Shown here: piece after piece, positions 35,949-45,025 of the stretch | Layout of the letters: every line of letters begins with the position of its first letter | How positions within the stretch are numbered: the first letter of the stretch is position 1 | Source: Trinickia symbiotica | GTDB taxonomy: Bacteria; Pseudomonadota; Gammaproteobacteria; Burkholderiales; Burkholderiaceae | Assembly (NCBI RefSeq): GCF_002934455.1 | Contig: NZ_PTIR01000017.1 | Location: 62,001 to 126,000, forward strand | Direction of reading: 5' to 3' | DNA: 64,000 nt | The notes under the pieces: model-generated | What the model saw: the letters and a program-made list of their open reading frames with translations, nothing else | What the model was told of the DNA's origin: nothing | The model's database searches: none | Position numbers and translations under genes: made by a program

Positions 35949-38720
35949 ATGCTTTTGGAACGAAACCTAAAAGGTAAGACCCTGGTGTTGGTCGATGGAT
36001 CAAGCTATCTCTATCGGGCTTACCACGCGATGCCTGACTTGCGCGGTCCTGACGGCGAACCGACGGGTGCGCTCTATGGGATCGTCAACATGTTGCGGCG
36101 CATGCGCAAGGATGTCACGGCAGAGTATAGCGCGTGCGTGTTCGACGCCAAGGGCAAGACGTTTCGCGACGAGTGGTACCCCGAGTACAAGGCGCATCGT
36201 CCGCCGATGCCCGACGACCTGGCGAAACAGATCGAGCCGATCCATTTCGCGGTGCGCGCGCTCGGCTGGCCGTTGCTGATGGTGGACGGCGTCGAGGCGG
36301 ACGACGTCATCGGTACGCTGGCCGCCGAGGCCGAGCGCGAGGGAATGAACGTCCTCATCTCGACGGGCGACAAGGACCTCGCTCAGCTCGTGAGCCCGCA
36401 CGTGACGCTCGTCAACACGATGACGAACGAAACGCTCGATCGCGAGGCCGTGATCGCAAAGTTCGGCGTGCCGCCCGAGCGAATCATCGACTACCTTTCG
36501 CTCATCGGCGATACGGTCGACAACGTGCCCGGCGTCGCCAAGTGCGGTCCGAAGACCGCCGTCAAGTGGCTCTCGCAATACGAGACGCTCGAGGGCGTCA
36601 TCGCGAACGCCGCGGACATCAAGGGCGCCGTCGGCGAGAATCTGCGCCGCGCCCTCGATTTTTTGCCGCTCGGCAAGAAGCTCGTCACGGTCGAGCGCGC
36701 ATGCGACCTGAAGGACCACGTCGCGTCGATCGAAGAGACATTGACGACGCGCCCGGAATCGCCGCTCGATCTGCGCGAGCTGTTCATGCGCTACGGCTTC
36801 CGCACATGGCTGCGCGAAGTGGAAACGCTGATCGAGCAAGTCGAAACGGCGCAGGAGGTCGCGCCCGAAGCGGCCAACGTGCTCGCGGCCGCGCCGGCTC
36901 CGACGATCGAGGCGCCGCGCCACTACGAAACCGTGCAGACGAGGGAGCAATTCGACGCCTGGCTAGCCAGAATCGACGCGGCGCCGATCACGTCGTTCGA
37001 TACCGAGACGACTTCCCTCGATCCGATGGTCGCCGAGATCGTCGGCCTTTCGCTCGCCGTCGAGGCCAACTGCGCCGCGTACATTCCAGTGGCGCATCGC
37101 GGCCCGGACCATCCCGAGCAGTTGCCGCGCGATGAAGTGCTCGCGCGACTAAAGCCGTGGCTCGAGAACCCCGAGAAAAAGAAGCTTGGCCAGCACCTCA
37201 AATACGACGAGCAGGTGCTGCTCAACCACGGCATCGCATTGAACGGCGTCGAGCACGATACGCTGCTCCAATCGTACGTGCTCGAATCGCACCGTTCGCA
37301 CGACATGGACAGTCTCGCGATGCGCCACCTCGGGGTCGAGACCATCAAGTACGAGGACGTCTGCGGCAAGGGCGCGGGCCAACTGTGCTTCGACGAGGTT
37401 CCCGTCGCGACCGCGGCCGAGTATGCGGCCGAGGACGCGGACGTCACGTACCAACTTCACGAGGCGCTCTATCCGCGCATCGAGTGCGAGCCGGGCCTTT
37501 TGCGGGTCTATCGCGATATCGAGATTCCGACGTCGCGCGTCTTGCGCAAGATGGAGCGCAACGGCGTGCTCATCGAGAGCGAGCGATTGCGCCGGCAAAG
37601 CAACGAAATCGCCACGCGCCTCATCGAACTCGAAGCCGAGGCTTACAAGCTGGCGGGCGGCGAGTTCAATCTAGGCTCGCCGAAGCAGATCGGACAGATA
37701 TTCTTCGAGCGCCTGCAGCTGCCGGTCATCAAGAAGACGCCGAGCGGCGCGCCGTCGACGGACGAAGATGTTTTGCAAAAGCTTGCCGAAGACTATCCGC
37801 TGCCGAAGCTGCTGCTCGAGCATCGCGGGTTGTCGAAGCTGAAGTCGACTTATACGGACAAGCTTCCGCGCATGGTCAATCCGCGCACGGGGCGCGTTCA
37901 TACCAACTACGCGCAGGCCGTCGCGGTAACGGGGCGGCTCGCCTCGAACGATCCCAATTTGCAGAACATTCCGGTGCGCACGGCCGAGGGTCGCCGCATC
38001 CGTGAAGCGTTCATCGCACCCGAGGGGCGCAAGATCGTCTCGGCCGATTACTCGCAGATCGAGCTGCGCATCATGGCGCACATCTCCGGCGACGAGTCGC
38101 TGCTGGCCTCGTTCGCGAAAGGCGAAGACATCCATCGTGCAACGGCGTCGGAAGTGTTCGGCGTGACGCCGCTCGAAGTGACGGACGATCAGCGCCGCAT
38201 CGCGAAGGTCATCAATTTCGGCCTGATCTACGGGATGAGCTCGTTCGGCCTCGCGTCGAACCTCGGCATCACGCGCGATGCGGCGAAGCTCTATATCGAC
38301 CGTTATTTCACCCGTTACCCCGGTGTTGCGCGGTACATGGACGACACGCGCATGAGCGCGAAGGAGAAGGGTTTCGTCGAAACCGTGTTCGGCCGCCGCC
38401 TCTGGCTGCCGGAGATCAACGGCGGGAGCGGTCCGCGCCGGCAGGCGGCCGAGCGTGCCGCGATCAACGCGCCGATGCAGGGCACGGCCGCCGATCTCAT
38501 CAAGATGTCGATGATTGCCGTGCAGGACTGGCTCGAGCGCGAGAACGCGGCGAGCCTCATGATCATGCAGGTTCACGACGAGCTCGTGCTGGAAGTACCG
38601 GAAGACGAATTGCCGACCGTTCGCGAGAAGCTGCCTCAGCTCATGTGCGGCGTCGCGGAGCTCAAGGTGCCGCTCGTCGCCGAAGTCGGTGTGGGAGCGA
38701 ATTGGGAAGAGGCGCACTGA
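35949..38720 (+). CDS. polA: DNA polymerase I
   Basis: 923 aa. The 5'-nuclease domain comes first (LVLVDGSSYLYRAYHAMPDL, GDKDLAQLV). The 3'-5' exonuclease keeps its acidic residues: SFDTETTSLDPM, LGQHLKYDEQVL and YAAEDADVTYQL. The polymerase domain is intact: SADYSQIELRIMAH, RRIAKVINFGLIYGMS (O helix) and MIMQVHDELVLEVPE. ATG at 35949 chosen; the preceding TTG at 35940 in the same frame is unlikely. Repairs DNA and processes Okazaki fragments. Divergent from the LOG gene. Confidence 0.97.
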   Translation: MLLERNLKGKTLVLVDGSSYLYRAYHAMPDLRGPDGEPTGALYGIVNMLRRMRKDVTAEYSACVFDAKGKTFRDEWYPEYKAHRPPMPDDLAKQIEPIHFAVRALGWPLLMVDGVEADDVIGTLAAEAEREGMNVLISTGDKDLAQLVSPHVTLVNTMTNETLDREAVIAKFGVPPERIIDYLSLIGDTVDNVPGVAKCGPKTAVKWLSQYETLEGVIANAADIKGAVGENLRRALDFLPLGKKLVTVERACDLKDHVASIEETLTTRPESPLDLRELFMRYGFRTWLREVETLIEQVETAQEVAPEAANVLAAAPAPTIEAPRHYETVQTREQFDAWLARIDAAPITSFDTETTSLDPMVAEIVGLSLAVEANCAAYIPVAHRGPDHPEQLPRDEVLARLKPWLENPEKKKLGQHLKYDEQVLLNHGIALNGVEHDTLLQSYVLESHRSHDMDSLAMRHLGVETIKYEDVCGKGAGQLCFDEVPVATAAEYAAEDADVTYQLHEALYPRIECEPGLLRVYRDIEIPTSRVLRKMERNGVLIESERLRRQSNEIATRLIELEAEAYKLAGGEFNLGSPKQIGQIFFERLQLPVIKKTPSGAPSTDEDVLQKLAEDYPLPKLLLEHRGLSKLKSTYTDKLPRMVNPRTGRVHTNYAQAVAVTGRLASNDPNLQNIPVRTAEGRRIREAFIAPEGRKIVSADYSQIELRIMAHISGDESLLASFAKGEDIHRATASEVFGVTPLEVTDDQRRIAKVINFGLIYGMSSFGLASNLGITRDAAKLYIDRYFTRYPGVARYMDDTRMSAKEKGFVETVFGRRLWLPEINGGSGPRRQAAERAAINAPMQGTAADLIKMSMIAVQDWLERENAASLMIMQVHDELVLEVPEDELPTVREKLPQLMCGVAELKVPLVAEVGVGANWEEAH

Positions 38721-38814
38721 AAACTGGCGGTAGCTGCCCCCCGCGCTCAGCGGTGCGCATCACATCGTGATGCCGGCAACAAGAATCAGCAACGGCAACT
38801 ACGGAGAATCAGGC

Positions 38815-40173
38815 ATGCATCGTTTCATCGTGGTAGGGGGTGGGGCAGGGGGGCTGGAACTCGCAACGCGGCTTGGCGATCGGTATGGCGGGCGCAAGCG
38901 AAAATCCGCTCAGCGCGCGCTCGTTACGCTGGTCGATCGCTATCCGACGCATATCTGGAAACCGTTGCTGCATGAAGTCGCGGCCGGCAGCATGGATCCG
39001 TTCACGCAGGAGCTCGAATACCCTGCGCAGGCGCGCTGGCACGGGTTCGAGTTTCAGCAGGGCGAGCTCATCGGCATCGACCGCGCAGCGAAGCGGATCA
39101 TGCTCGCGCGCGTGATCGACGACGACGGCGCCGAAATCTTGCCGGCACGCGAGCTCGAGTACGACACGCTCGTCATTGCCATCGGCAGCACCACCGCGTT
39201 CTTCGGCGTGCCCGGCGCCGAGGAATATTCGATTGCGCTCGATACCGTCGAAGAGGCGGAGCGCTTTCGCAAGAAGCTCATCGCCGCTTGCATGCGCGCC
39301 GAGCATCAGGTGCATGTGACCGTCCAGGATGGGCCTGACACGTCGCCTGAAAGCGAGCCGCGCATCCAGATCGCAATCGTCGGCGGCGGTGCGACGGGCG
39401 TCGAGCTTTCGGCGGAGTTGCGCAATACCGCACAGGTGCTTTCCGCGTACGGGCTGCACAAGCTCGATCCGAGCCACGATATCGGCCTCGTCGTCATCGA
39501 GGCAGGGCCGCGAATTTTGCCCGCGTTGCAGGAGCGTGTCTCGAGCGCAACGGCGGAACTACTGAGAAATCTAGGCGTCAAGCTGATGACAGGCGAGAGG
39601 GTCGCTCAGATCGCGCCCGGCTTCGTGCGCACGGCTAGCGGCAAGACCGTGCGTGCCGATCTGACCGTCTGGGCGGCCGGCATCAAGGCGCCGTCCGTGC
39701 TTTCGCGGCTCGACGGGCTGCCCGTGACGAAGCTCGGTCAGCTCGTCGTGCGGCGCACGCTGCAAACGGAAGCCGATGACGATATCTTTGCACTTGGCGA
39801 TTGTGCCGCGTGCCCATGGCCCAGCCACGACGGCAACGACCGCAAGGTGCCGCCGCGCGCGCAGGCCGCGCACCAGCAGGCGAGCTTTCTGCTGCGTGCG
39901 TTCGCCAACCGGCTCGACGGCCGGCCGTTGCCCGAGTTCACTTACCGCGATTTCGGCTCGCTCGTCTCGCTCGGTCACTTCAGCGCAGTCGGCAATCTGA
40001 TGGGCGGGGTGATCGGCGGCAGCATGCTCGTCGAAGGTCTTTTTGCGCGTTTCATGTACATGTCGCTGTACAGGCTGCATATTGCCGCGTTGCACGGTTA
40101 TCCGCGCATGATGCTCGATACCGTCGCGCACTGGCTGCGGCGCACGACGTTGCCGCGCGTCAAGCTGCATTGA
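38815..40173 (+). CDS. ndh: type II NADH dehydrogenase (non-proton-pumping)
   Basis: 452 aa. Two dinucleotide-binding regions: FIVVGGGAGGLELATRLGDRYG at the N-terminus (FAD) and IAIVGGGATGVELSAEL in the middle (NADH), with TVWAAGIKAP and FALGDCAAC completing the FAD site. The C-terminal region FMYMSLYRLHIAALHG is the membrane-binding amphipathic helix. Oxidises NADH and reduces quinone. ATG at 38815 follows GGAG 8 nt upstream. 94 nt after polA, no obvious terminator. Confidence 0.95.
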   Translation: MHRFIVVGGGAGGLELATRLGDRYGGRKRKSAQRALVTLVDRYPTHIWKPLLHEVAAGSMDPFTQELEYPAQARWHGFEFQQGELIGIDRAAKRIMLARVIDDDGAEILPARELEYDTLVIAIGSTTAFFGVPGAEEYSIALDTVEEAERFRKKLIAACMRAEHQVHVTVQDGPDTSPESEPRIQIAIVGGGATGVELSAELRNTAQVLSAYGLHKLDPSHDIGLVVIEAGPRILPALQERVSSATAELLRNLGVKLMTGERVAQIAPGFVRTASGKTVRADLTVWAAGIKAPSVLSRLDGLPVTKLGQLVVRRTLQTEADDDIFALGDCAACPWPSHDGNDRKVPPRAQAAHQQASFLLRAFANRLDGRPLPEFTYRDFGSLVSLGHFSAVGNLMGGVIGGSMLVEGLFARFMYMSLYRLHIAALHGYPRMMLDTVAHWLRRTTLPRVKLH

Positions 40174-40235
40174 GTTGATGCGCCGGTACGCCGGTCGGTC
40201 CGCGGCGGGTGGCCCAAAAAAAACCAGGAGCGAAA

Positions 40236-41108
40236 ATGTTGTCACCGGATATCGATACCCTCGTGCCGCATGTGCCTTTCGATCGCCGCACGTTCCTCAA
40301 GGCGACGATCGGCAGCGGATTTGCGGCGGCCGTGCTGCCCGTCTCGGCGCAGACCATCCATACCGACACTGCCGGCCTCGAGGCCGGCGCAGTTGGGTTC
40401 CAATCGCAGGGCACGCTGGTGCCTGCCTATCGTGCGCAGCCTCAGGGCAAGACCCACCTTCCCGTCGTGATCGTGATCCACGAGATTTTTGGCGTGCACG
40501 AGCATATCGCCGATGTCTGCCGGCGCTTCGCGAAGCTCGGGTACCTCGCGGTCGCGCCGAATCTGTATTCGCGTCAAGGCGACCCGAACGCTTACAAATC
40601 GATTCAGCAGTTGAGCAACGAGCTCGTGAGCAAGGTGCCCGACGCCTCCGTCATGGCCGACCTCGACGCCGCCGTTCAATGGGCGGGCGAGCACGGCGGC
40701 GATCTGAAGCGGGTCGGGGTGGTCGGGTTCTGCTGGGGCGGCAGGCAGGCGTGGCTCTTTGCCGAGCACAACCCGAAGTTGAAGGCGGTCGTATCGTTTT
40801 ACGGGTTTCTGGAAGGCAAGCCGACCGACACGAAGCCGTTCAACCCGATCGACCGAGTCGCCGAACTGCACGCGCCCGTGCTCGGGCTTTACGGGCTTCA
40901 GGACCAGGGCAATCCGCAGGATGTGATCGAGCGGATGAAGGCTGCGATCGCAAAAGGCCCGGAAGTCGCCCGCGGTTCGCAGTTCGTCGTTTATCCCGAT
41001 GCCGGCCACGCGTTCTTCGCCGATTATCGGCCGAGCTACCGCAAGGAGGATGCGGAAGACGCGTGGCGCCGCACCATCGCCTGGCTGCGCGAGCACGGCG
41101 TGGCTTAG
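40236..41108 (+). CDS. dienelactone hydrolase-family protein, Tat-exported
   Basis: 290 aa. N-terminal twin-arginine signal DRRTFLKATIGSGFAA (Arg 17-18) with a hydrophobic stretch ending PVSAQ. The dienelactone hydrolase core has VVIVIHEIFGVHEHI, VGVVGFCWGGRQA with the nucleophile Cys, and PDAGHAFFADYR with the His. Likely periplasmic hydrolase of an ester or lactone; the exact substrate is unknown. The SD AGGAG stands 6 nt before the ATG at 40236. An upstream in-frame ATG at 40209 is less likely. Confidence 0.9.
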   Translation: MLSPDIDTLVPHVPFDRRTFLKATIGSGFAAAVLPVSAQTIHTDTAGLEAGAVGFQSQGTLVPAYRAQPQGKTHLPVVIVIHEIFGVHEHIADVCRRFAKLGYLAVAPNLYSRQGDPNAYKSIQQLSNELVSKVPDASVMADLDAAVQWAGEHGGDLKRVGVVGFCWGGRQAWLFAEHNPKLKAVVSFYGFLEGKPTDTKPFNPIDRVAELHAPVLGLYGLQDQGNPQDVIERMKAAIAKGPEVARGSQFVVYPDAGHAFFADYRPSYRKEDAEDAWRRTIAWLREHGVA

Positions 41109-41181
41109 TACCGGGACGGCTGGCGAGTCGGCCGCGGGCGGCAACGAAGTCCGCTCGCGGCTCGTGCATACAGGCCCAGGA

Positions 41182-42051
41182 CTAGGGCTTAGCTCCCACC
41201 GTAATCGGACGCGCCGGCTCCGCGCACCATTCGCTCCACGAGCCGGGGTAGAGGGCGGAGCCGTGCAAGCCTGCCACTTCCATCGCCAGTGCGTTGTGGC
41301 AGGCCGTGACGCCCGAGCCGCACTGCAGGACGACATGTTCGGGCTGCGTCGCCCCGATCGCGGCCTTGAACTCGTCGCGCAGCGTATGCGCGGGCTTGAA
41401 TCGCCCGTCGCCCGTCAGATTGTCCTTGAAGAAGCGATTCACGGCGCCGGGGATGTGGCCGGCGACGGGGTCGATCGTCTCGTTCTCGCCGCGGTAGCGA
41501 TCCGGCGAGCGCGCATCGACGACGAGCCGCTCGTGCGTCGACAGGTTTTGCTCGAGCGCATGCGCATCGATCGTGACCGCGAGCGGCGCTCCCGCCTTGA
41601 AGTCACCCTTCACGCGGGCCGGCGTCGCCGTATCCAGCTTGTATCCGGCGCGTTGCCAGGCCTGGAGGCCGCCGTCGAGAACGGCGACCGAATCGTGTCC
41701 GAGCCAGCGCAAGAGCCACCAGAGCCGTGCGGCGTAAGCGCCGCCCTGCGCGTCATAAGCGACGACCTGCTGGTTCCGCATCAAGCCGCGCGCGGCGAGC
41801 GTATCGACGAGCGCGGTGCGCTCGGGCAGCGGGTGCCGCCCGTTCTTCCCGGTCTTTTGCCCCGACAGGTCGTGCTCGAGATGCAGGTAGTGCGCGCCGG
41901 GGATATGGCCGGCCGCATAGGCCGCAACGCCTGCGGCCGGATCGGCGAGATCGAAGCTGCAATCGAAGACGAGCACGGACTGCGGCGCGTGCTCGAGACG
42001 CTCGGCGAGATTGGTGGCCAGGATCAGCGTCGTGTAATGGGTGTGCGGCAT
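41182..42051 (-). CDS. sseA: 3-mercaptopyruvate/thiosulfate sulfurtransferase (tandem rhodanese)
   Basis: 289 aa. Two rhodanese domains: VLVFDCSFDLADPAAG, AGHIPGAHYLHLEHDLSG at the start and VVDARSPDRYRGENE, GHIPGAVNRFF in the second. The active-site loop is CGSGVTACHN with C244; CGSGVT is the form usually seen in mercaptopyruvate sulfurtransferases, while thiosulfate enzymes have CRKGVT. ATG at 42051 has GAGGA about 10 nt upstream. Transfers sulfane sulfur in the cytoplasm. Convergent with the dienelactone hydrolase gene. Confidence 0.92.
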   Translation of the reverse strand: MPHTHYTTLILATNLAERLEHAPQSVLVFDCSFDLADPAAGVAAYAAGHIPGAHYLHLEHDLSGQKTGKNGRHPLPERTALVDTLAARGLMRNQQVVAYDAQGGAYAARLWWLLRWLGHDSVAVLDGGLQAWQRAGYKLDTATPARVKGDFKAGAPLAVTIDAHALEQNLSTHERLVVDARSPDRYRGENETIDPVAGHIPGAVNRFFKDNLTGDGRFKPAHTLRDEFKAAIGATQPEHVVLQCGSGVTACHNALAMEVAGLHGSALYPGSWSEWCAEPARPITVGAKP

Positions 42052-42172
42052 GATGGTCCTCGTGGGGAGCGAAGGCTGAGTGATGCTCAAAGTTTAGGGC
42101 CTGTTCACGACGATTTCAGCCGATGTCGGCGCGTGTCGCCGTGGCCGCCGTTCACTGCCGCATGCTCGCACG

Positions 42173-42207
42173 AAAAAGCGGGCAAGAAGGAAAACCTTCT
42201 TGCCCGC
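42173..42207 (-). terminator. Rho-independent terminator of the Rieske oxygenase gene
   Basis: Reading leftward, GCGGGCAAGAAGG and CCTTCTTGCCCGC form a perfect 13-bp stem around TTTT, followed by TTTTT (42173-42177). It starts 35 nt past the stop codon. Confidence 0.92.
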
Positions 42208-42241
42208 CTTGCTGCGGCGGAAGCCGCTCGCCCGCTGCTCG

Positions 42242-43348
42242 TCAGATCGTACCGAGCTCGCGGCGCAGGAATTCGTGGAAGTGCTGCATACCGTCCTCCA
42301 TCGGGCTCTGATACGGCCCCACCTGCGACTCGCCGCGCCGCATGAGCGCGAGCCGGCCGGCGTCCATGCGCTCGGCGATCTCGTCGTCCTCGCGGGCCGT
42401 TTCCATATAGGCGGCGCGCTCCGCTTCGACGAACTCGCGCTCGAAAAGGGCGATTTCCTCGGGGTAATAAAACTCGACGATGTTCGTCGTCTTGCTCGGG
42501 CCGCGCGGGATCAGCCACGACAGCACCAGCACGTGCGGATACCACTCGATCATGAGCCCGGGGTAGTAGACCATCCAGATGGCGCCGTACTCGGGCGGCT
42601 GGCCGTCCCGCATGCGCAGGACTTCATCGTGCCATTTGCGGTAGACGGGGCTGCCCGCCTTGGCGAGACCCGCATGAACGCCGACGGTCTGCACGCTGTA
42701 CCAGTTGCCGAATTCCCAGGTGAGATCGTCGCAATTGACGAAGCTGCCGAGGCCCGGGTGGAAAGGTACGACGTGATAGTCCTCGAGGTAGACCTCGATG
42801 AAAGTCTTCCAGTTGTAGTTGCACTCGTGCACCTCGACGTGATCGAACATGTAGTCCGTGAAATCGAAGTGATTACGCGTGCCGAGCTTCGCGAGATCCT
42901 TGGCCACGTCGCGTCCCCCGGCCTCGAAAAGGAGGCCGTGCCAGTTCTGCAGCTTCGTGGCGCCGAGATTCAGGCAAGGGTTGTCGGCGAAGTGCGGGGC
43001 GCCGAGCAACTCGCCGTCGAGGTTGTAGGTCCAGCGATGCAGCGGACAGACGATGTTCTGCGTCTGGCCGCGCCCGCCCAGCATGATGGCCTGACGATGG
43101 CGGCACACGTTCGAGAGCAGCTCGATCTCCGAGCGCTCGTTGCGAACGAGGACGCGGCCCTCGTTTTCGGAGGGCAGCGCAAAATAGCTCCCCACCTCGG
43201 GCACCATCAATTCGTGCCCGACGTAACGGGGACCCTTCTTGAAAAGTACTTCCAGTTCGCGCTCGAGAAGCGCTTCGTCAAAGTAAGCCGTGACTGGCAG
43301 CTGACTCGAGATTGCCTTCAGCTGCAATGCATTGCTCAGATTGGACAT
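42242..43348 (-). CDS. Rieske non-heme iron oxygenase, large subunit
   Basis: 368 aa. N-terminal Rieske domain with C82-x-H84 (NVCRHRQAIM) and C101-x2-H104 (VCPLHRWTYN), which hold the 2Fe-2S cluster. The catalytic domain carries TFIEVYLEDYHVVPFHPG with the Asp and two His of the mononuclear iron site. Belongs to the phenylpropionate/choline monooxygenase-like group of ring-hydroxylating oxygenase alpha subunits. No reductase or small subunit is adjacent, so the partner and substrate are unknown. ATG at 43348 has GGGAG 6-8 nt upstream; the longer frame to 43564 runs over promoter sequence. Confidence 0.9.
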   Translation of the reverse strand: MSNLSNALQLKAISSQLPVTAYFDEALLERELEVLFKKGPRYVGHELMVPEVGSYFALPSENEGRVLVRNERSEIELLSNVCRHRQAIMLGGRGQTQNIVCPLHRWTYNLDGELLGAPHFADNPCLNLGATKLQNWHGLLFEAGGRDVAKDLAKLGTRNHFDFTDYMFDHVEVHECNYNWKTFIEVYLEDYHVVPFHPGLGSFVNCDDLTWEFGNWYSVQTVGVHAGLAKAGSPVYRKWHDEVLRMRDGQPPEYGAIWMVYYPGLMIEWYPHVLVLSWLIPRGPSKTTNIVEFYYPEEIALFEREFVEAERAAYMETAREDDEIAERMDAGRLALMRRGESQVGPYQSPMEDGMQHFHEFLRRELGTI

Positions 43349-43759
43349 TCCCACTCCCGTGAAGACGTGAAAGCAGTGAACAACCCAACCATCGAAGATT
43401 CGATTTGGGGAGCCCGCGATTATACCCTTTCCCCTTTCCGTGGGGCACCTAAGTCCATGATTTGTCCGTCGATTCGACGGCAACAGGGCGTCCGGGCCCG
43501 CCGCCCGGGCGGATCCATCGGCCAAACGGCGGCCCTTTTGTCTGTTGTTTTGGCGCGCGCGCAACAGTCGGATATCAGTATTGACTGGAAGCAGCTCATA
43601 TTGAGTTCCCCTTCGTTACCATGTCCCTCTTGCGGCGACGCCGGGCAGGATAGTTGCGCAAACGTTGTGTTGATGCGAACGGCAAAAGGTGCCGGATGGG
43701 GCCGACTACCGGCTTTTGCCGTAGAATGTCCGACTTGTTTTTGAATTCACCCTATTTCG
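43349..43759. other. 411-bp divergent intergenic region
   Basis: Between the Rieske gene and xseB. A TATAAT on the minus strand is listed separately. The xseB-side holds no convincing -10 that I could identify, and no gene is seen. Confidence 0.6.
43419..43424 (-). promoter_or_regulatory. candidate -10 box of the Rieske gene
   Basis: Minus-strand TATAAT within AAAGGGTATAATCGCGGG, 71 nt before the ATG. The -35 region is not close to consensus. Confidence 0.5.
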
Positions 43760-44062
43760 ATGGCGAAAACCGCACCCGAGGACGCCGCCTCACCCGCACA
43801 AAGCGGGCCCGACAGCGAGGGGCCGCTACCCGAGAACTATGAAGCGGCGCTCGCGGAACTGGAGCAGCTCGTCGCTCGAATGGAGGGCGGCGCGCTGAGC
43901 CTCGAGGAGTCCCTCGCCGCATATCGGCGCGGCGCGGCGCTCGTGGCCTACTGTCAGCAACAACTGGAAAAGGTGGAGCAGCAAGTGCGCGTACTCGACG
44001 GCGAGACGTTGAAGCCTCTGCCCGCCGGCACCCCTGCCGCGGAAGGCGGAGACGACTTATGA
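43760..44062 (+). CDS. xseB: exodeoxyribonuclease VII small subunit
   Basis: 100 aa. Core helical domain: NYEAALAELEQLVARMEGG, LSLEESLAAYRRGAALVAYC, QQQLEKVEQQVRVL, the standard XseB signature. The acidic/Pro-rich N- and C-tails are normal for Burkholderia. Its stop overlaps the ispA ATG by 4 nt (ATGA), as in many proteobacteria with xseB-ispA-dxs operons. Works with XseA (elsewhere) to degrade single-stranded DNA. Confidence 0.94.
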   Translation: MAKTAPEDAASPAQSGPDSEGPLPENYEAALAELEQLVARMEGGALSLEESLAAYRRGAALVAYCQQQLEKVEQQVRVLDGETLKPLPAGTPAAEGGDDL

Positions 44063-44943
44063 CCTTTGAAGAATGGATGCGCGCGGTGCTCGCGCGCGTC
44101 GAGGCGGCGCTCGAGCGATATCTGCCGGGCCCGCGGATCGAGCCTGCCCGGCTGCACGAAGCGATGCGCTACGCGGCGCTCGGCGGCGGCAAGCGGGTGC
44201 GGCCGCTGCTCGTGCATGCGGCCGGCGAACTGACGGGCGCGCGCGCGGCGGCCCTCGAAGCAGCCTCGGCTGCCATCGAGATGATCCACGTCTACTCGCT
44301 CGTGCACGACGATATGCCGTGTATGGACGATGACGAGCTGCGGCGCGGCAAGCCGACGGTGCACGTCCAGTACGACGAAGCCACGGCGCTGCTCGTCGGC
44401 GACGCATTGCAATCGCAGGCGTTCATCGCGCTGACCGACGCAGCGGCGCTCGACGTACCGGCTCAGGCCGCGCTGGTGCGCGAGCTTGCGCTGGCGAGCG
44501 GGTCGCTCGGCATGGCGGGCGGCCAGGCGATCGATCTCGCGAGCGTCGGCTTGATGCTGACGCGTAGCGAGCTCGAGACGATGCATCGGATGAAAACCGG
44601 GGCGCTATTGCGCGCGGCCGTACGGATGGGCGCGCTCGCGGGCGAGGCGCCCGATGCGAACGCGATGAGTGCGCTCGACCGCTACGCCGCGGCGATCGGG
44701 CTGGCCTTCCAGGTCGTCGACGACATTCTCGACGTGACGACGGATTCCGCAACGCTCGGCAAGACGGCGGGCAAGGACGCGAAGGACGGCAAGCCGACCT
44801 ACGTGTCCATCCTCGGTCTGGAGGCGTCGCGTGCGCTTGCGGCTCAATTGCATCGCGAGGCGCACGAGGCACTAGGCTCATTCGGCGGGCGTGCGCAACG
44901 TCTCGCCGAGTTGGCGGACCTGGTGGTGAACCGGGTCAGTTGA
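44059..44943 (+). CDS. ispA: farnesyl diphosphate synthase (polyprenyl synthetase)
   Basis: 294 aa. First Asp-rich motif in YSLVHDDMPCMDDDELRRG, second in FQVVDDILDVT, and GGGKRVRPLLVHA and LLVGDALQSQAF around them. Makes FPP from IPP and DMAPP for undecaprenyl, quinone and heme synthesis. The two residues before the first Asp-rich motif (SLVHDD) are typical of bacterial FPP synthases. Coupled to xseB by ATGA and followed 82 nt later by dxs, which supplies the precursor. Confidence 0.95.
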   Translation: MTFEEWMRAVLARVEAALERYLPGPRIEPARLHEAMRYAALGGGKRVRPLLVHAAGELTGARAAALEAASAAIEMIHVYSLVHDDMPCMDDDELRRGKPTVHVQYDEATALLVGDALQSQAFIALTDAAALDVPAQAALVRELALASGSLGMAGGQAIDLASVGLMLTRSELETMHRMKTGALLRAAVRMGALAGEAPDANAMSALDRYAAAIGLAFQVVDDILDVTTDSATLGKTAGKDAKDGKPTYVSILGLEASRALAAQLHREAHEALGSFGGRAQRLAELADLVVNRVS

Positions 44944-45025
44944 ACGCTAAGCCCGCCGCCGCGCAAATGCCACGGGGAGCGCGAGAAAAAAGCGGGCGCG
45001 TAAGTTTTCCTACAATGGAACGACG

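Noticed and set aside
42200-43744. 514-codon plus-strand frame opposite the Rieske gene
   Set aside because: Antisense to the Rieske gene, whose cluster and iron ligands are intact; also spans a terminator and a promoter.
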